64,000 nt of DNA, taken from the NCBI GenBank assembly GCA_900467685.1, contig UBQX01000013.1, forward strand, positions 1 to 64,000. Reading direction: 5' to 3'. Every line of letters begins with the position of its first letter. Position 1 is the stretch's first letter. Shown here one piece after another: positions 52,219-60,338 of this stretch. The notes under the pieces were generated by a model. That model ran no database searches. It had not been told where the DNA came from and was given only the letters and a program-made list of their open reading frames with translations. The translations under genes were made by a program, and so were the position numbers. This DNA is from Hyphomicrobiales bacterium. Lineage in GTDB: Bacteria > Pseudomonadota > Alphaproteobacteria > Rhizobiales > Rhizobiaceae.

Positions 52219-52345
52219 GAAAAAGGGCCGACGGCGTTCCATCGGCCCATGAAATTTTGGGTTCAAGTTCTCCAGAGGAGAAAAGCTGGGACGGCGTCTG
52301 GAGGTCGTTACCGTCAATCGAAACCAGCGTGTTCAAACTTACAGC
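52219..52345 (-). ncRNA. Small RNA candidate, alpha-r14/NfeR1-like, copy D
   Basis: Bottom strand: ACCTCCAGACGCC, then TTCTCCTCTGGAGAA, then ATGGGCCGAT ... GTCGGCCC and a TTTTTCC tail (52224-52218). Same element order as the other copies. It lies 110 bases beyond parE. The 5' end is approximate. The remaining 52346-52437 stretch is AT-rich and probably holds its promoter. Confidence 0.55.
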
Positions 52346-52437
52346 ACTTTGACCGACAGATCATCTGAAACTTGTGAAATCAATCACAGCGGCTGGTCAA
52401 TAGGGAAGCAGCAATCAATCAATTCAACGTAATGTTA

Positions 52438-54070
52438 TAACTTGTGGCGGGCGAGTTGAAATGTCCGCCGGTTTGCAAAGTTAAAATGTCCGCAAGGCCA
52501 CCATACGGCACACCGGCCAGCCCCGATCTGAGCGGCTGATCCCGGTTGCAAGATCAGATCGGGGCGGGTGGTAAACACACCTCTTCGGCTTTAGCTTTGA
52601 GACGCCTCACTCAGCAGCCTGCTGCCGCGACAGCGCCTTCTTTCGCCGGGCAATCACCGCCGGATCGTTCATAAAATCCTTCCGCCGGCCCGGCCCGCGA
52701 GCACGTTTGACATAGCCATTCTTGTCGCTGTTGCTCTTCACCTTCGGCTTGTCCTGCTGCTCCTGGCGCTCCTTGATATAGGCAAGAACATCACCCAACC
52801 GCTTGTTCTCGGTGATCGCCGCATGCGTCACCCGCTGATCCTTGTCGAACACGGTGTAGGGCAGGGAATACCCCTTCCAACGCACCTCCAGCCGACCGTC
52901 CGCATAGGCATAGGTCTCGACATAGCGACCCACCAGACCACGCGTCACTTCGGTTTCCTCCAGCATGATCCGCTGGCGCTCGAACGAAAACGTCAGCTGC
53001 GATCCGACATAGCGCTGCTCGCGCTTACACAGGATCTCCGTCAACCGATCCGGCGTCAGATTCAATGGCCGGTGCAGGTTGTCCGGGCGGGCAGGGACGA
53101 TTGCAAATCGCGCATTGTAGTCCTCCATGAAGCCCGGCAAGAACGCATTGCCAGCCTCCATGGCGTCGATGCCAGAAAGCCTGAGCTCCTTGACCAGGCG
53201 GTCCTGCAGCGTCCGGTTCATCCGCTCGACACGACCCTTGGCCTGGCTCGAATTTGCACAGAGAATCTCAATGTTTAGCTCACAGAGCGCACGCCCGAAC
53301 TGGGTCATGCCCTGGCCACCCCTGGCATCCTTCTTCGCCACCCGAAACACCGAATGCTTGTCGGAATAAAAGGCGACGGGAGCACCATGCGCCTGCAGAT
53401 AGAGCTTCAGCGCCTCAAAATAGGTGAAGGCACTTTCGGAGCGTACAAAGCGCAACTGCATCAGCCTGCCGGTCGCATCATCGACAAACACCAGCAGCGA
53501 GCATGGCGGTCCGCGATCCTCGAACCAGCGATGCTCCGACCCGTCGATCTGCACCAGTTCACCATAGGCTTCTCGCCGCAGCCGCGGCTGATGAAACGTC
53601 CGCCGCTGCTTGCGCGACAGCCAGAGGCCGGCATCCGTCATCCAGATGCGCACCGTCTCGCGTGACACCCGCAAACCATCGCGTTCAGCCAGCTTCTCCG
53701 TCGCCAGGGTCGGCCCGAAATCCGCATAGCGTTCGCGAACCAGCGTCATCGCATAATCGCGAACCCCGTCGCTGATCCGGTTGTTCGACGGTCGGCCGAT
53801 CGCCTTGTGCCGGATCGAAGCCGCGCCGCCAGTCCGTATACGCTCCAGCAGCCGGCGCACCTGGCGCTCGCTCAGGTCAAGCACATGCGCCGCTGAAACC
53901 ATGGTCATCCGGCCGGCAAGCACCTTCGACAAAATCTCGATCCGCTGCAGATCGCGCTCGCTCATCGCTATCAATCCCATCTGCAATCTCCCAGACGTCA
54001 TTCAGACCCGGGGAGTGTGACATTCCAACTTTGCAGAAACAGGACATTCCAACTTTGCGGCTACATAACT
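52438..54070 (-). mobile_element. ISNCY-type (IS1202-like) insertion sequence with 5-bp target duplication
   Basis: The element runs from 52443 to 54065 (1623 bp) between direct repeats TAACT at 52438-52442 and 54066-54070. Ends are imperfect inverted repeats: TGTGGCGGGCGAGTTGAAAT at the left and TGTAGCCGCAAAGTTGGAAT at the right (read inward). Each end also contains a second internal copy (TGCAAAGTTAAAATGTCC; TGCAAAGTTGGAATGTC). One transposase gene fills it. It lies at the border between the conjugation/accessory region and the catabolic genes. Confidence 0.9.
52607..54001 (-). CDS. ISNCY-family transposase
   Basis: This 464-residue DDE transposase has N-terminal HTH domains (LAGRMTMVSAAHVLDLSERQVRRLLERIR), an rve-type catalytic core (LVQIDGSEHRWFED, then VAFYSDKHSVFRV, then SSQAKGRVERMNRTLQDRLV), so D, D and E are all visible. 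C-terminal basic tail. Length is normal and no frameshift is seen. ATG 53962 (MSERDLQRI) is an alternative start. Confidence 0.92.
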   Translation of the reverse strand: MTSGRLQMGLIAMSERDLQRIEILSKVLAGRMTMVSAAHVLDLSERQVRRLLERIRTGGAASIRHKAIGRPSNNRISDGVRDYAMTLVRERYADFGPTLATEKLAERDGLRVSRETVRIWMTDAGLWLSRKQRRTFHQPRLRREAYGELVQIDGSEHRWFEDRGPPCSLLVFVDDATGRLMQLRFVRSESAFTYFEALKLYLQAHGAPVAFYSDKHSVFRVAKKDARGGQGMTQFGRALCELNIEILCANSSQAKGRVERMNRTLQDRLVKELRLSGIDAMEAGNAFLPGFMEDYNARFAIVPARPDNLHRPLNLTPDRLTEILCKREQRYVGSQLTFSFERQRIMLEETEVTRGLVGRYVETYAYADGRLEVRWKGYSLPYTVFDKDQRVTHAAITENKRLGDVLAYIKERQEQQDKPKVKSNSDKNGYVKRARGPGRRKDFMNDPAVIARRKKALSRQQAAE

Positions 54071-54353
54071 GTGGCGCATAATAAGATTTATGGAACAATG
54101 GCCTCTCGCGCGGGCATCCAAAACCTCGGAGTGTGTTGACTCCGTCTTGAATCGACTTTCAAACTTGACTCCCGAACGTCGCGTGTAGCGATGAGCCTTC
54201 GCAATGTTGCCTGCCTTGGCGACATGCGCATGTACCCGCGCCCGACGGTTCTGCTCACCTATTCGGCTAGACCTGCCGCAAGGCCACACGGAAGCGGGCC
54301 GCGCTGTTGAAGCGCGGGCCGCTGAATTCACGAAAAACGATCGCTCTTTGCGA
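54071..54353. other. Gap between IS and etfA
   Basis: These 283 bases downstream of etfA (transcribed to the left) contain no convincing ORF or terminator hairpin with T-tract. Sequence looks like decayed coding DNA; nothing recognised. Confidence 0.3.
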
Positions 54354-55283
54354 TCACAGCGCCTTTTCGAGTTCCGGGAGGGCTTCGAAGAGGTCTGCGA
54401 CGAGGCCGTAGTCGGCGACCTGGAAGATGGGGGCTTCCTCGTCCTTGTTGATGGCGACGATGACCTTACTGTCCTTCATGCCGGCCAGATGCTGGATCGC
54501 GCCGGAAATGCCGCAGGCGATGTAGAGGTCGGGAGCGACCACCTTGCCGGTCTGGCCGACCTGCCAGTCGTTCGGCGCATAGCCCGCATCGACGGCGGCG
54601 CGCGATGCGCCGACGGCAGCACCCAGCTTGTCGGCGACGGGCAGGATGACTTCCTGGAACTTCTCCGACGAGCCGAGCGCGCGGCCACCCGAGATGATGA
54701 TCTTGGCGGACGTCAGTTCAGGACGATCGGAGGAGGAGAGCGCATCCGAGACATGTGCCGACAGGCCGGGGTTTGCGGCAGCGCCAACCGTCTCGACAGA
54801 GGCCGAGCCGCCTTCGCCGGCCGCCTGGAAGGAGGCGGTGCGCACCGTGATCACCTTCTTGGCATCGCTTGACTGCACCGTCTGGATGGCGTTGCCGGCA
54901 TAGATCGGGCGCTTGAACGTGTCGGCCGAAACGACCTCGATGATTTCCGAGATCTGCATCACGTCGAGAAGCGCTGCGACCCGCGGCAGGATGTTCTTGG
55001 CCGCGGCGGTCGCGGCTGCGACGATGGCGTCATAGGAGCCGGCGAGCGACACGATGAGGGCGGCAACCGGTTCGGCCAGCTGATGGCCATAGGCAGCGTC
55101 ATCGGCGAGCAGCACCTTCGATACGCCCGAGAGCTTGGCGGCGGCATCGGCCACGGCCTTGGCGCCTTCGCCAGCCACCAGCACATGCACGTCGCCACCG
55201 ATCTTGGAAGCAGCGGTCAGCGCCTTGGCGGTCTGGTCGGAAAGGGTCTTGTTGTCGTGTTCGGCAACGAGAAGAATGGTCAT
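54354..55283 (-). CDS. etfA: Electron transfer flavoprotein alpha subunit
   Basis: This 309-residue EtfA has the C-terminal FAD-binding signature ([16 protein letters not shown], then [31 protein letters not shown]) and an N-terminal adenine-nucleotide-alpha-like domain. With EtfB it carries electrons from acyl-CoA dehydrogenases to ETF-ubiquinone oxidoreductase. It lies 24 bases after etfB in the same operon. Length is normal and the protein looks functional. No dehydrogenase gene is in the window. Confidence 0.97.
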   Translation of the reverse strand: MTILLVAEHDNKTLSDQTAKALTAASKIGGDVHVLVAGEGAKAVADAAAKLSGVSKVLLADDAAYGHQLAEPVAALIVSLAGSYDAIVAAATAAAKNILPRVAALLDVMQISEIIEVVSADTFKRPIYAGNAIQTVQSSDAKKVITVRTASFQAAGEGGSASVETVGAAANPGLSAHVSDALSSSDRPELTSAKIIISGGRALGSSEKFQEVILPVADKLGAAVGASRAAVDAGYAPNDWQVGQTGKVVAPDLYIACGISGAIQHLAGMKDSKVIVAINKDEEAPIFQVADYGLVADLFEALPELEKAL

Positions 55284-55307
55284 GATCTAATCTCCCTTTT
55301 CCGTGAC

Positions 55308-56060
55308 TTAAAGCACGCCGGCTTCGTTCTTGAGCTTGTCGACCAGTTCGGCGACGCTCTTGACCTTGACGCCCGCCTTGCGGCCGCCCGGCTCTTCGGT
55401 CTTCAGAACCTTGAGGCGCGGCGCGACGTCGACGCCGAAATCGGCGGGGGACTTCTTGTCGAGCGGCTTCTTCTTGGCCTTCATGATGTTCGGCAACGAG
55501 GCATAACGCGGCTCGTTGAGGCGCAGGTCGGTCGTAACGATGGCCGGAAGCTTGACTTCGATCGTCTGCAGGCCGCCATCGACTTCGCGGGTGATGTTGG
55601 CCTTGGAGGCGTCAACGATCTCGACCTTCGAGGCAAACGTGCCCTGGGCCCAGCCGAGCAGGGCTGCGAGCATCTGGCCGGTCTGGTTCGAATCATCGTC
55701 GATCGCCTGCTTGCCAACAATCACGAGGCCGGGCTGTTCGGCGTCGACGACGCCCTTGACGATCTTGGCAACCGCGAGGGGCTCGACCGTCTCGTCGGTC
55801 TCGACCAGGATACCGCGGTCGGCGCCCATGGCGAGTGCGGTGCGGATCGTTTCTTCTGCCTTGGCCGGGCCGATCGACACGACGACCACTTCCTCGGCCT
55901 TGCCGGCTTCCTTCAGGCGGAGCGCTTCCTCAACCGAAATCTCGTCGAAAGGGTTCATCGACATCTTGACGTTGGCAAGCTCAACGCCCGTCCCATCGCC
56001 CTTCACCCGGATCTTCACGTTGTAGTCAACCACGCGCTTCACTGTGACCAAGATTTTCAT
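55308..56060 (-). CDS. etfB: Electron transfer flavoprotein beta subunit
   Basis: This 250-residue EtfB begins [27 protein letters not shown] and contains the AMP-binding/signature region [31 protein letters not shown] and the recognition-loop region [42 protein letters not shown]. It pairs with the EtfA encoded downstream. Normal length. Confidence 0.97.
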   Translation of the reverse strand: MKILVTVKRVVDYNVKIRVKGDGTGVELANVKMSMNPFDEISVEEALRLKEAGKAEEVVVVSIGPAKAEETIRTALAMGADRGILVETDETVEPLAVAKIVKGVVDAEQPGLVIVGKQAIDDDSNQTGQMLAALLGWAQGTFASKVEIVDASKANITREVDGGLQTIEVKLPAIVTTDLRLNEPRYASLPNIMKAKKKPLDKKSPADFGVDVAPRLKVLKTEEPGGRKAGVKVKSVAELVDKLKNEAGVL

Positions 56061-56106
56061 TTTCCAATACCTTTCCGATAGAAGGACTGTCAGGGATCGA
56101 TTGCGG

Positions 56107-56853
56107 TCAATCCCTGATGTCCTTTGACTTCTCCCCGAGATTGACCTGCCGGTTCAGTGCCGCTGCCTGACGAATTTCGAAATCCAGCGCCTCGCCGAAT
56201 GGCAGGCTATAGCCCTGATCGATCAGGGACTTGATCTTCCGGATATGCCCGCCGCGCCATTGTGCGATCGAGAGAGCCAGGTCTCTCGCCTCTTTCGCCA
56301 GATCCTCGTCTGCAACCACGCGGTTGACGAAACCGAATGCCATTGCTTCCTGCGCGGTGATCCTGCGCGCGGTCAACGAGATTTCCTTTGCCCGGTAGGT
56401 TCCGATGGTGCGTGACAGCCTTTGAGACAATCCCCAGCCGGGCAAGAGGCCGATTTTCGCATGGGTGTCCTGGAACCAGGCGGAGCGGGCGGCCAACACG
56501 ATGTCGCAAGCCAGTGTGATCTCAAATCCGCCGGTCACCGCCAGACCGTTGATCGCCGCTATCACCGGCGTTTCCAGAGCGGAGAGAGCAGCACCGATAT
56601 CTCCACCCTCGACATTGTCACCCACATTACGGCCTGAACCTTCAAGCTCCTTGACATCAAGGCCCGCACAAAAAGCCCGGCCCTTGCCCGTCAGGATGAT
56701 GGCCCGCACATCCTCGTTCGCGTCGACTTCGGCGAGAGACTGCACCAGAAGCGCCCGCAACTCGCCATTGAGAGCATTCAACACCTCGGCCCGGTTCAAC
56801 GTCAGCGTCGCAACGCCCTCACTCACATCGATCAGCAGCGGCCTGTCCGACAT
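56107..56853 (-). CDS. Enoyl-CoA hydratase/isomerase
   Basis: This 248-residue crotonase-fold protein has the oxyanion-hole segments ([12 protein letters not shown], and [34 protein letters not shown]). In the position of the second catalytic Glu the sequence is [17 protein letters not shown], so only part of the hydratase acid/base pair is clear; a related crotonase activity is possible. AGGAGG precedes ATG. It follows the phosphotransferase gene in one transcription unit and precedes etfBA. Confidence 0.9.
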   Translation of the reverse strand: MSDRPLLIDVSEGVATLTLNRAEVLNALNGELRALLVQSLAEVDANEDVRAIILTGKGRAFCAGLDVKELEGSGRNVGDNVEGGDIGAALSALETPVIAAINGLAVTGGFEITLACDIVLAARSAWFQDTHAKIGLLPGWGLSQRLSRTIGTYRAKEISLTARRITAQEAMAFGFVNRVVADEDLAKEARDLALSIAQWRGGHIRKIKSLIDQGYSLPFGEALDFEIRQAAALNRQVNLGEKSKDIRD

Positions 56854-56887
56854 ATTTTCCTCCTGGCACGCGGTGTGCCCGCCAAAT

Positions 56888-57898
56888 TCATAGCCCCTTC
56901 AGGAACCTTTCCGCCGCAGCCAGAAAACGCGGCACCTGTGTCGCATCCTCATAGTAGGCGTCGCGGCCAAGGCGATGCTGATATTCATAGAGAACGGCGA
57001 GTTTCCACGCCGCCATGGCCGCATACCAGTTCAAATTCGACAGATCCCGGCCCGTCACTGCTACATAATGCGCGAAGATCGCCTGGCGTGATGGAAACCC
57101 GTCTGCGAGGAAGGCGGCGGACAGTTCCTGGGTCGGCGTCAGCTCCTCTCCGGGAACCGGATAACAGCAGGCCATATATCCCAGGTCGAGAAGCGGATCG
57201 CCGATCGTGGCAAGTTCCCAATCGAGGATGGCAAGCAGCCTGGGCGGCGCCGCAAGCGACCAGATGACATTGCCGAGCCGATAGTCGTTGTGGACGATTG
57301 CCGCTCCGGATTCAGGCGGGATGTCCGCTGAAAGCCGGGCCGCCATGTCGCCGAGACCGGCGGGCACCGGCCCCTCGCGCAGGTTCATGAGGTCGATCAG
57401 ACGTTTGAGATGCCGCGCATTGAAATTTTCCGGTCTCCCGAAATCGGCAAGCCCACACGCCTTCCAGTCGGCGGCATGAAGCCGCGCCAGCCCGTCAACG
57501 AGAGCGAACGCCATCGCCGCCCCGTCGCGTTTGGCCTCGAAGACATCGGGCAACCGGTCGGTGATGATGTGTCCCGGCACATGTTCCATGACATAGAAGG
57601 GGACGTCCAGCACCTCGCCCGCCTGCGCTACGGCAAGCACTTTCGGGGTTGGAACATGCTGGCTTTCGAGGGCTGACAGCGCTCGCGCCTCTCGCAACAC
57701 GTCATTGGCCCCTTTGGGGATCGGCGGCGGCGGCGGGCGGCGCAAGACCGCGCCGCCCCCGGCAACATGGATGCGGTAGGTCAGATTCGAATGCCCGTCA
57801 CCGATGCGTTGCGGTTCCGGGGCGCCGGCCAGCAAACCCTTTTCGGCAAGAAATGCCTCCAGCGCCGCCAGCGTTGTCTTGTCCCAGTCCCAACTCAT
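56888..57898 (-). CDS. APH-family phosphotransferase (ACAD10/11 kinase-like)
   Basis: This 336-residue aminoglycoside-phosphotransferase-fold kinase has an N-lobe (LAGAPEPQRIGDGHSNLTYRI, then AVLRRPPPPPIPKGANDVLREARAL), catalytic loop VHNDYRLGNVIW and metal motif LAILDWELATIGDP. In bacteria this subgroup lies beside acyl-CoA dehydrogenases and is thought to phosphorylate hydroxyacyl-CoA intermediates; here it shares an operon with enoyl-CoA hydratase. Its ATG overlaps the previous gene's stop by 4 bases. Confidence 0.9.
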   Translation of the reverse strand: MSWDWDKTTLAALEAFLAEKGLLAGAPEPQRIGDGHSNLTYRIHVAGGGAVLRRPPPPPIPKGANDVLREARALSALESQHVPTPKVLAVAQAGEVLDVPFYVMEHVPGHIITDRLPDVFEAKRDGAAMAFALVDGLARLHAADWKACGLADFGRPENFNARHLKRLIDLMNLREGPVPAGLGDMAARLSADIPPESGAAIVHNDYRLGNVIWSLAAPPRLLAILDWELATIGDPLLDLGYMACCYPVPGEELTPTQELSAAFLADGFPSRQAIFAHYVAVTGRDLSNLNWYAAMAAWKLAVLYEYQHRLGRDAYYEDATQVPRFLAAAERFLKGL

Positions 57899-58854
57899 TT
57901 GGCCATCTTGTTCAATTCGACCATGTTATCGAGATAGCTTTGCGGCCATTGGCACTCGAATTGGCCGGCGGCATCCCGCCCGTCTATCTTTGCGTTGCAC
58001 GCCGCTTCCATGATCATCGTCGCATAGCGTCCGCCGGTCGGCAATTTGACGAGGCCGAAACGCTCCATCTCCAGCTGGCATTTGCCGCCGCGAATATCGG
58101 TGATCTCGACCTTGATGCTGCGCTGTGTCATGTCGTCGTCAAAAGCGGCCTTCTGATCGACTGTCGCGATCGGAACGAGTTCCCCGTCACGGATCACATA
58201 TCCGCCGACGCCCCACTCGCCCTTCGCCATCCAGATCCAGGCATTGACAATGCGGCTCGCATCCGGCGTGTAACCGACCAGCCACTTCCAGTGCTGCGGC
58301 GCCTGCCAGTGACGCACGCCCCAGGAATGGTCGCGATGTCCGATGCGGTTAAGTTCGATACGCTTGCCGTCCCATTCGATATATCCCCTCACCCAACCGG
58401 ACTGCTCAAGGCGGTTGTCGGCGAACCATTGCGGCAGCCCGTCGGGATTGGAACGGTAGCTGAACGGGTGGTGGAATCCTTCAAACGAATATTCGAGCGC
58501 GATCTTTTCGTTGCGGTAGGAAATTTTTGCGCTTCGCTGATCGGCTGGTTGCCAGACACGCAGATTGCCGAGCGTGAAATCGTCGAAATCCATGTCATCG
58601 GGCACCTCTCCCTGTATCAGATCGAGGACGAGAGGCTTCTTGTCGCGCCCCCACAGGATCATGTTGAAGCCGGTCTTCCCAGCTCCCGTCAGATAGAGAT
58701 AGCATTGAAAGCCGAGTTCGTGTTCCGGCATCATCATCTGCCAGAACAGGGAATCACGCGATTTGCCGCCCGTTTCGGAGCGGTGCCGCAAATCGTCCCC
58801 TCCGCGGTAGCCGGGATCAATAATCTCCGGCGCGTTCTCGATCCACGCGATCAT
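57895..58854 (-). CDS. CrtC-like lipocalin-fold protein (DUF7064/7065-type)
   Basis: This 319-residue protein is predicted beta-rich and has no signal peptide, with ELGFQCYLYLTGAG, RSYRN-like and HRDHSWGVRHW motifs. The latter is characteristic of carotenoid-hydratase-like (CrtC/AttH-type) proteins that occur next to acyl-CoA catabolic genes. Enzymatic role unknown. It heads the leftward operon with the kinase, hydratase and probably etfBA. Confidence 0.75.
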   Translation of the reverse strand: MIAWIENAPEIIDPGYRGGDDLRHRSETGGKSRDSLFWQMMMPEHELGFQCYLYLTGAGKTGFNMILWGRDKKPLVLDLIQGEVPDDMDFDDFTLGNLRVWQPADQRSAKISYRNEKIALEYSFEGFHHPFSYRSNPDGLPQWFADNRLEQSGWVRGYIEWDGKRIELNRIGHRDHSWGVRHWQAPQHWKWLVGYTPDASRIVNAWIWMAKGEWGVGGYVIRDGELVPIATVDQKAAFDDDMTQRSIKVEITDIRGGKCQLEMERFGLVKLPTGGRYATMIMEAACNAKIDGRDAAGQFECQWPQSYLDNMVELNKMAK

Positions 58855-59005
58855 GTCTGAGCTCCTCCTGGCTTATGACACCTTATTGCCTGCAAGATCG
58901 GCACCCGTCAACATAAGAATACATACTTATAATAATCTAGCGCATTAATATGGACTGGGGATCGATTTCGCGCTTTTATGGGAAATCAAACCAGGGAGTT
59001 CCGTC
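58855..59005. promoter_or_regulatory. Divergent promoter of lipocalin-kinase operon and thioesterase gene
   Basis: This 151-base region is AT-rich at 58911-58955 and contains TAAGAATACATACTTATAAT, a partial inverted repeat that could bind the TetR regulator encoded nearby. TATAATAATCTAG serves as a possible -10 zone in either direction. Confidence 0.45.
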
Positions 59006-59503
59006 ATGACGCGCCAGGCCGCAATCGATCTCTTGCTCAACGACATTCCCGACGAACCTCCCGAGGGATTTACCGCCCTTCCGACAGGTACCGGCTTCAA
59101 CCAATATATCGGACCGCTCTACGGCAAGGTCATCGACGGCACGCTGAGGCTCGGCATGCGGATCGGACGGCGCCATATCAATCCGCATCAGACATGTCAC
59201 GGCGGCATCTTGGCCTCCTTTGCCGACATGCAGCTCTATGTCAGCCAGCAGAAGGAGCCGGAGCTTCGTCATGCGCTCATGCCCACCATCAACATGACGC
59301 TGGACTATCTCGCGCCGGTGGTTGTGGGCGATTGGCTGGAGGGCCACACCAGCATATTGCGGGTCACCAAAGTGGTGCTTTTCCAGCAGACATTGGCCAT
59401 GGTCGGCGACAACCCGGTCTTCCGTTCGAGCTGCGTCTATCGTGTGTCGAAACATAAGGCCCCGACCGGCAGCACGCTGGGCGATCTGTTTCCCAATAGC
59501 TGA
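59006..59503 (+). CDS. PaaI-type hotdog thioesterase
   Basis: This 165-residue hotdog protein has HINPHQTCHGGILASFADMQLYVSQ (helix with the HGG/D active-site region) and TINMTLDYLAPVVVGDWLEG. It probably hydrolyses an aryl- or acyl-CoA thioester to release CoA. It diverges from the lipocalin operon and is followed by the tetR gene on the same strand. Confidence 0.9.
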   Translation: MTRQAAIDLLLNDIPDEPPEGFTALPTGTGFNQYIGPLYGKVIDGTLRLGMRIGRRHINPHQTCHGGILASFADMQLYVSQQKEPELRHALMPTINMTLDYLAPVVVGDWLEGHTSILRVTKVVLFQQTLAMVGDNPVFRSSCVYRVSKHKAPTGSTLGDLFPNS

Positions 59504-59596
59504 ATCGACGACTGACGGTTGGCCATCCATGTGGACAGATACGGCTCCGGCATGCAAGAAAGAGGGAGTGAAGACAGTAACATGTGGGAGTCGACG

Positions 59597-60301
59597 ATGC
59601 CCCCCAGGGCCAGGACCCGGAGTTTCGCGCGACGCCTTCCCCGCGACCAGCGCGTCGCGGAAATTATTCAAAGCGCACGCGCGGTTCTGCGCGAACGCGG
59701 TTCGGAGCAGTTCCTGACATCGGAAGTGGCCGAACGGTGTGGCACGTCGGAAGGCACGATCTACAAATATTTCCCGACCAAGCGTGACCTTCTCATCGAA
59801 GCTGCCGAGAGCTGGTACGAGGAACTTCTCGCAGAAGACTACCCCGCAAGGACCAGCGGTCCGATCCGGGAAAGATTGTATCAGGCGATCTGGTGGTCGC
59901 TCTCCTTCATCCGACGCGAACCCGCATTGTCGCGCTTCGTGCTCATGGAGCTTCGCGCGGACCCCAACTATCCCACCATGCGCATTTACCAGCAGAACCG
60001 CGAAGTTGTGGAACGCGTCATGAGCGTCGTTGCCGCAGGCCAACAGTCGGGCGCATTCCGCAGCGACCTGCCGCGCAGCCTGATCCGTGACATCATATTC
60101 GGCGCCATCGAGCACCAGACATGGGCCTATTTGCGAGGTGAGGGCGACTTTTCTGTCGACAATTCTGCCGCGGCGATTACCGATATCGTCATTCGCGGCC
60201 TTTCCACTGGGCCATCTTCAGAAGACCTACTCTCCGACACCGTGAAGCGGCTTGAGAATATCGTCGCCGCGCTTCATCAGCAGCTTGACGCGAAAACGTG
60301 A
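59597..60301 (+). CDS. TetR/AcrR-family regulator
   Basis: This is a 234-residue regulator from ATG 59597 with GGGAG 7 bases upstream (59582 and 59519 are longer alternatives). The HTH lies at about residues 20-65 (RVAEIIQSARAVLRERGSEQFLTSEVAERCGTSEGTIYKYFPTKRDLL). The C-terminal ligand domain (SFIRREPALSRFVLMELRADPNYPTMRIYQQNREVV) resembles acyl-CoA-responsive regulators. It likely represses the surrounding catabolic genes until a CoA thioester binds. Confidence 0.9.
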   Translation: MPPRARTRSFARRLPRDQRVAEIIQSARAVLRERGSEQFLTSEVAERCGTSEGTIYKYFPTKRDLLIEAAESWYEELLAEDYPARTSGPIRERLYQAIWWSLSFIRREPALSRFVLMELRADPNYPTMRIYQQNREVVERVMSVVAAGQQSGAFRSDLPRSLIRDIIFGAIEHQTWAYLRGEGDFSVDNSAAAITDIVIRGLSTGPSSEDLLSDTVKRLENIVAALHQQLDAKT

Positions 60302-60338
60302 GCCTCACGACCGACAGACGACGCGAAGTTGCTTAGGA

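Noticed and set aside
54002-54331. 109-codon - strand frame right of the ISNCY transposase
   Set aside because: It crosses the IS boundary and target duplication at 54065-54070, so it is an artefact of the insertion.
57649-58860. Long + strand open frame of 403 codons
   Set aside because: Antisense to the phosphotransferase and CrtC-like genes, both well supported; no start context or domain.
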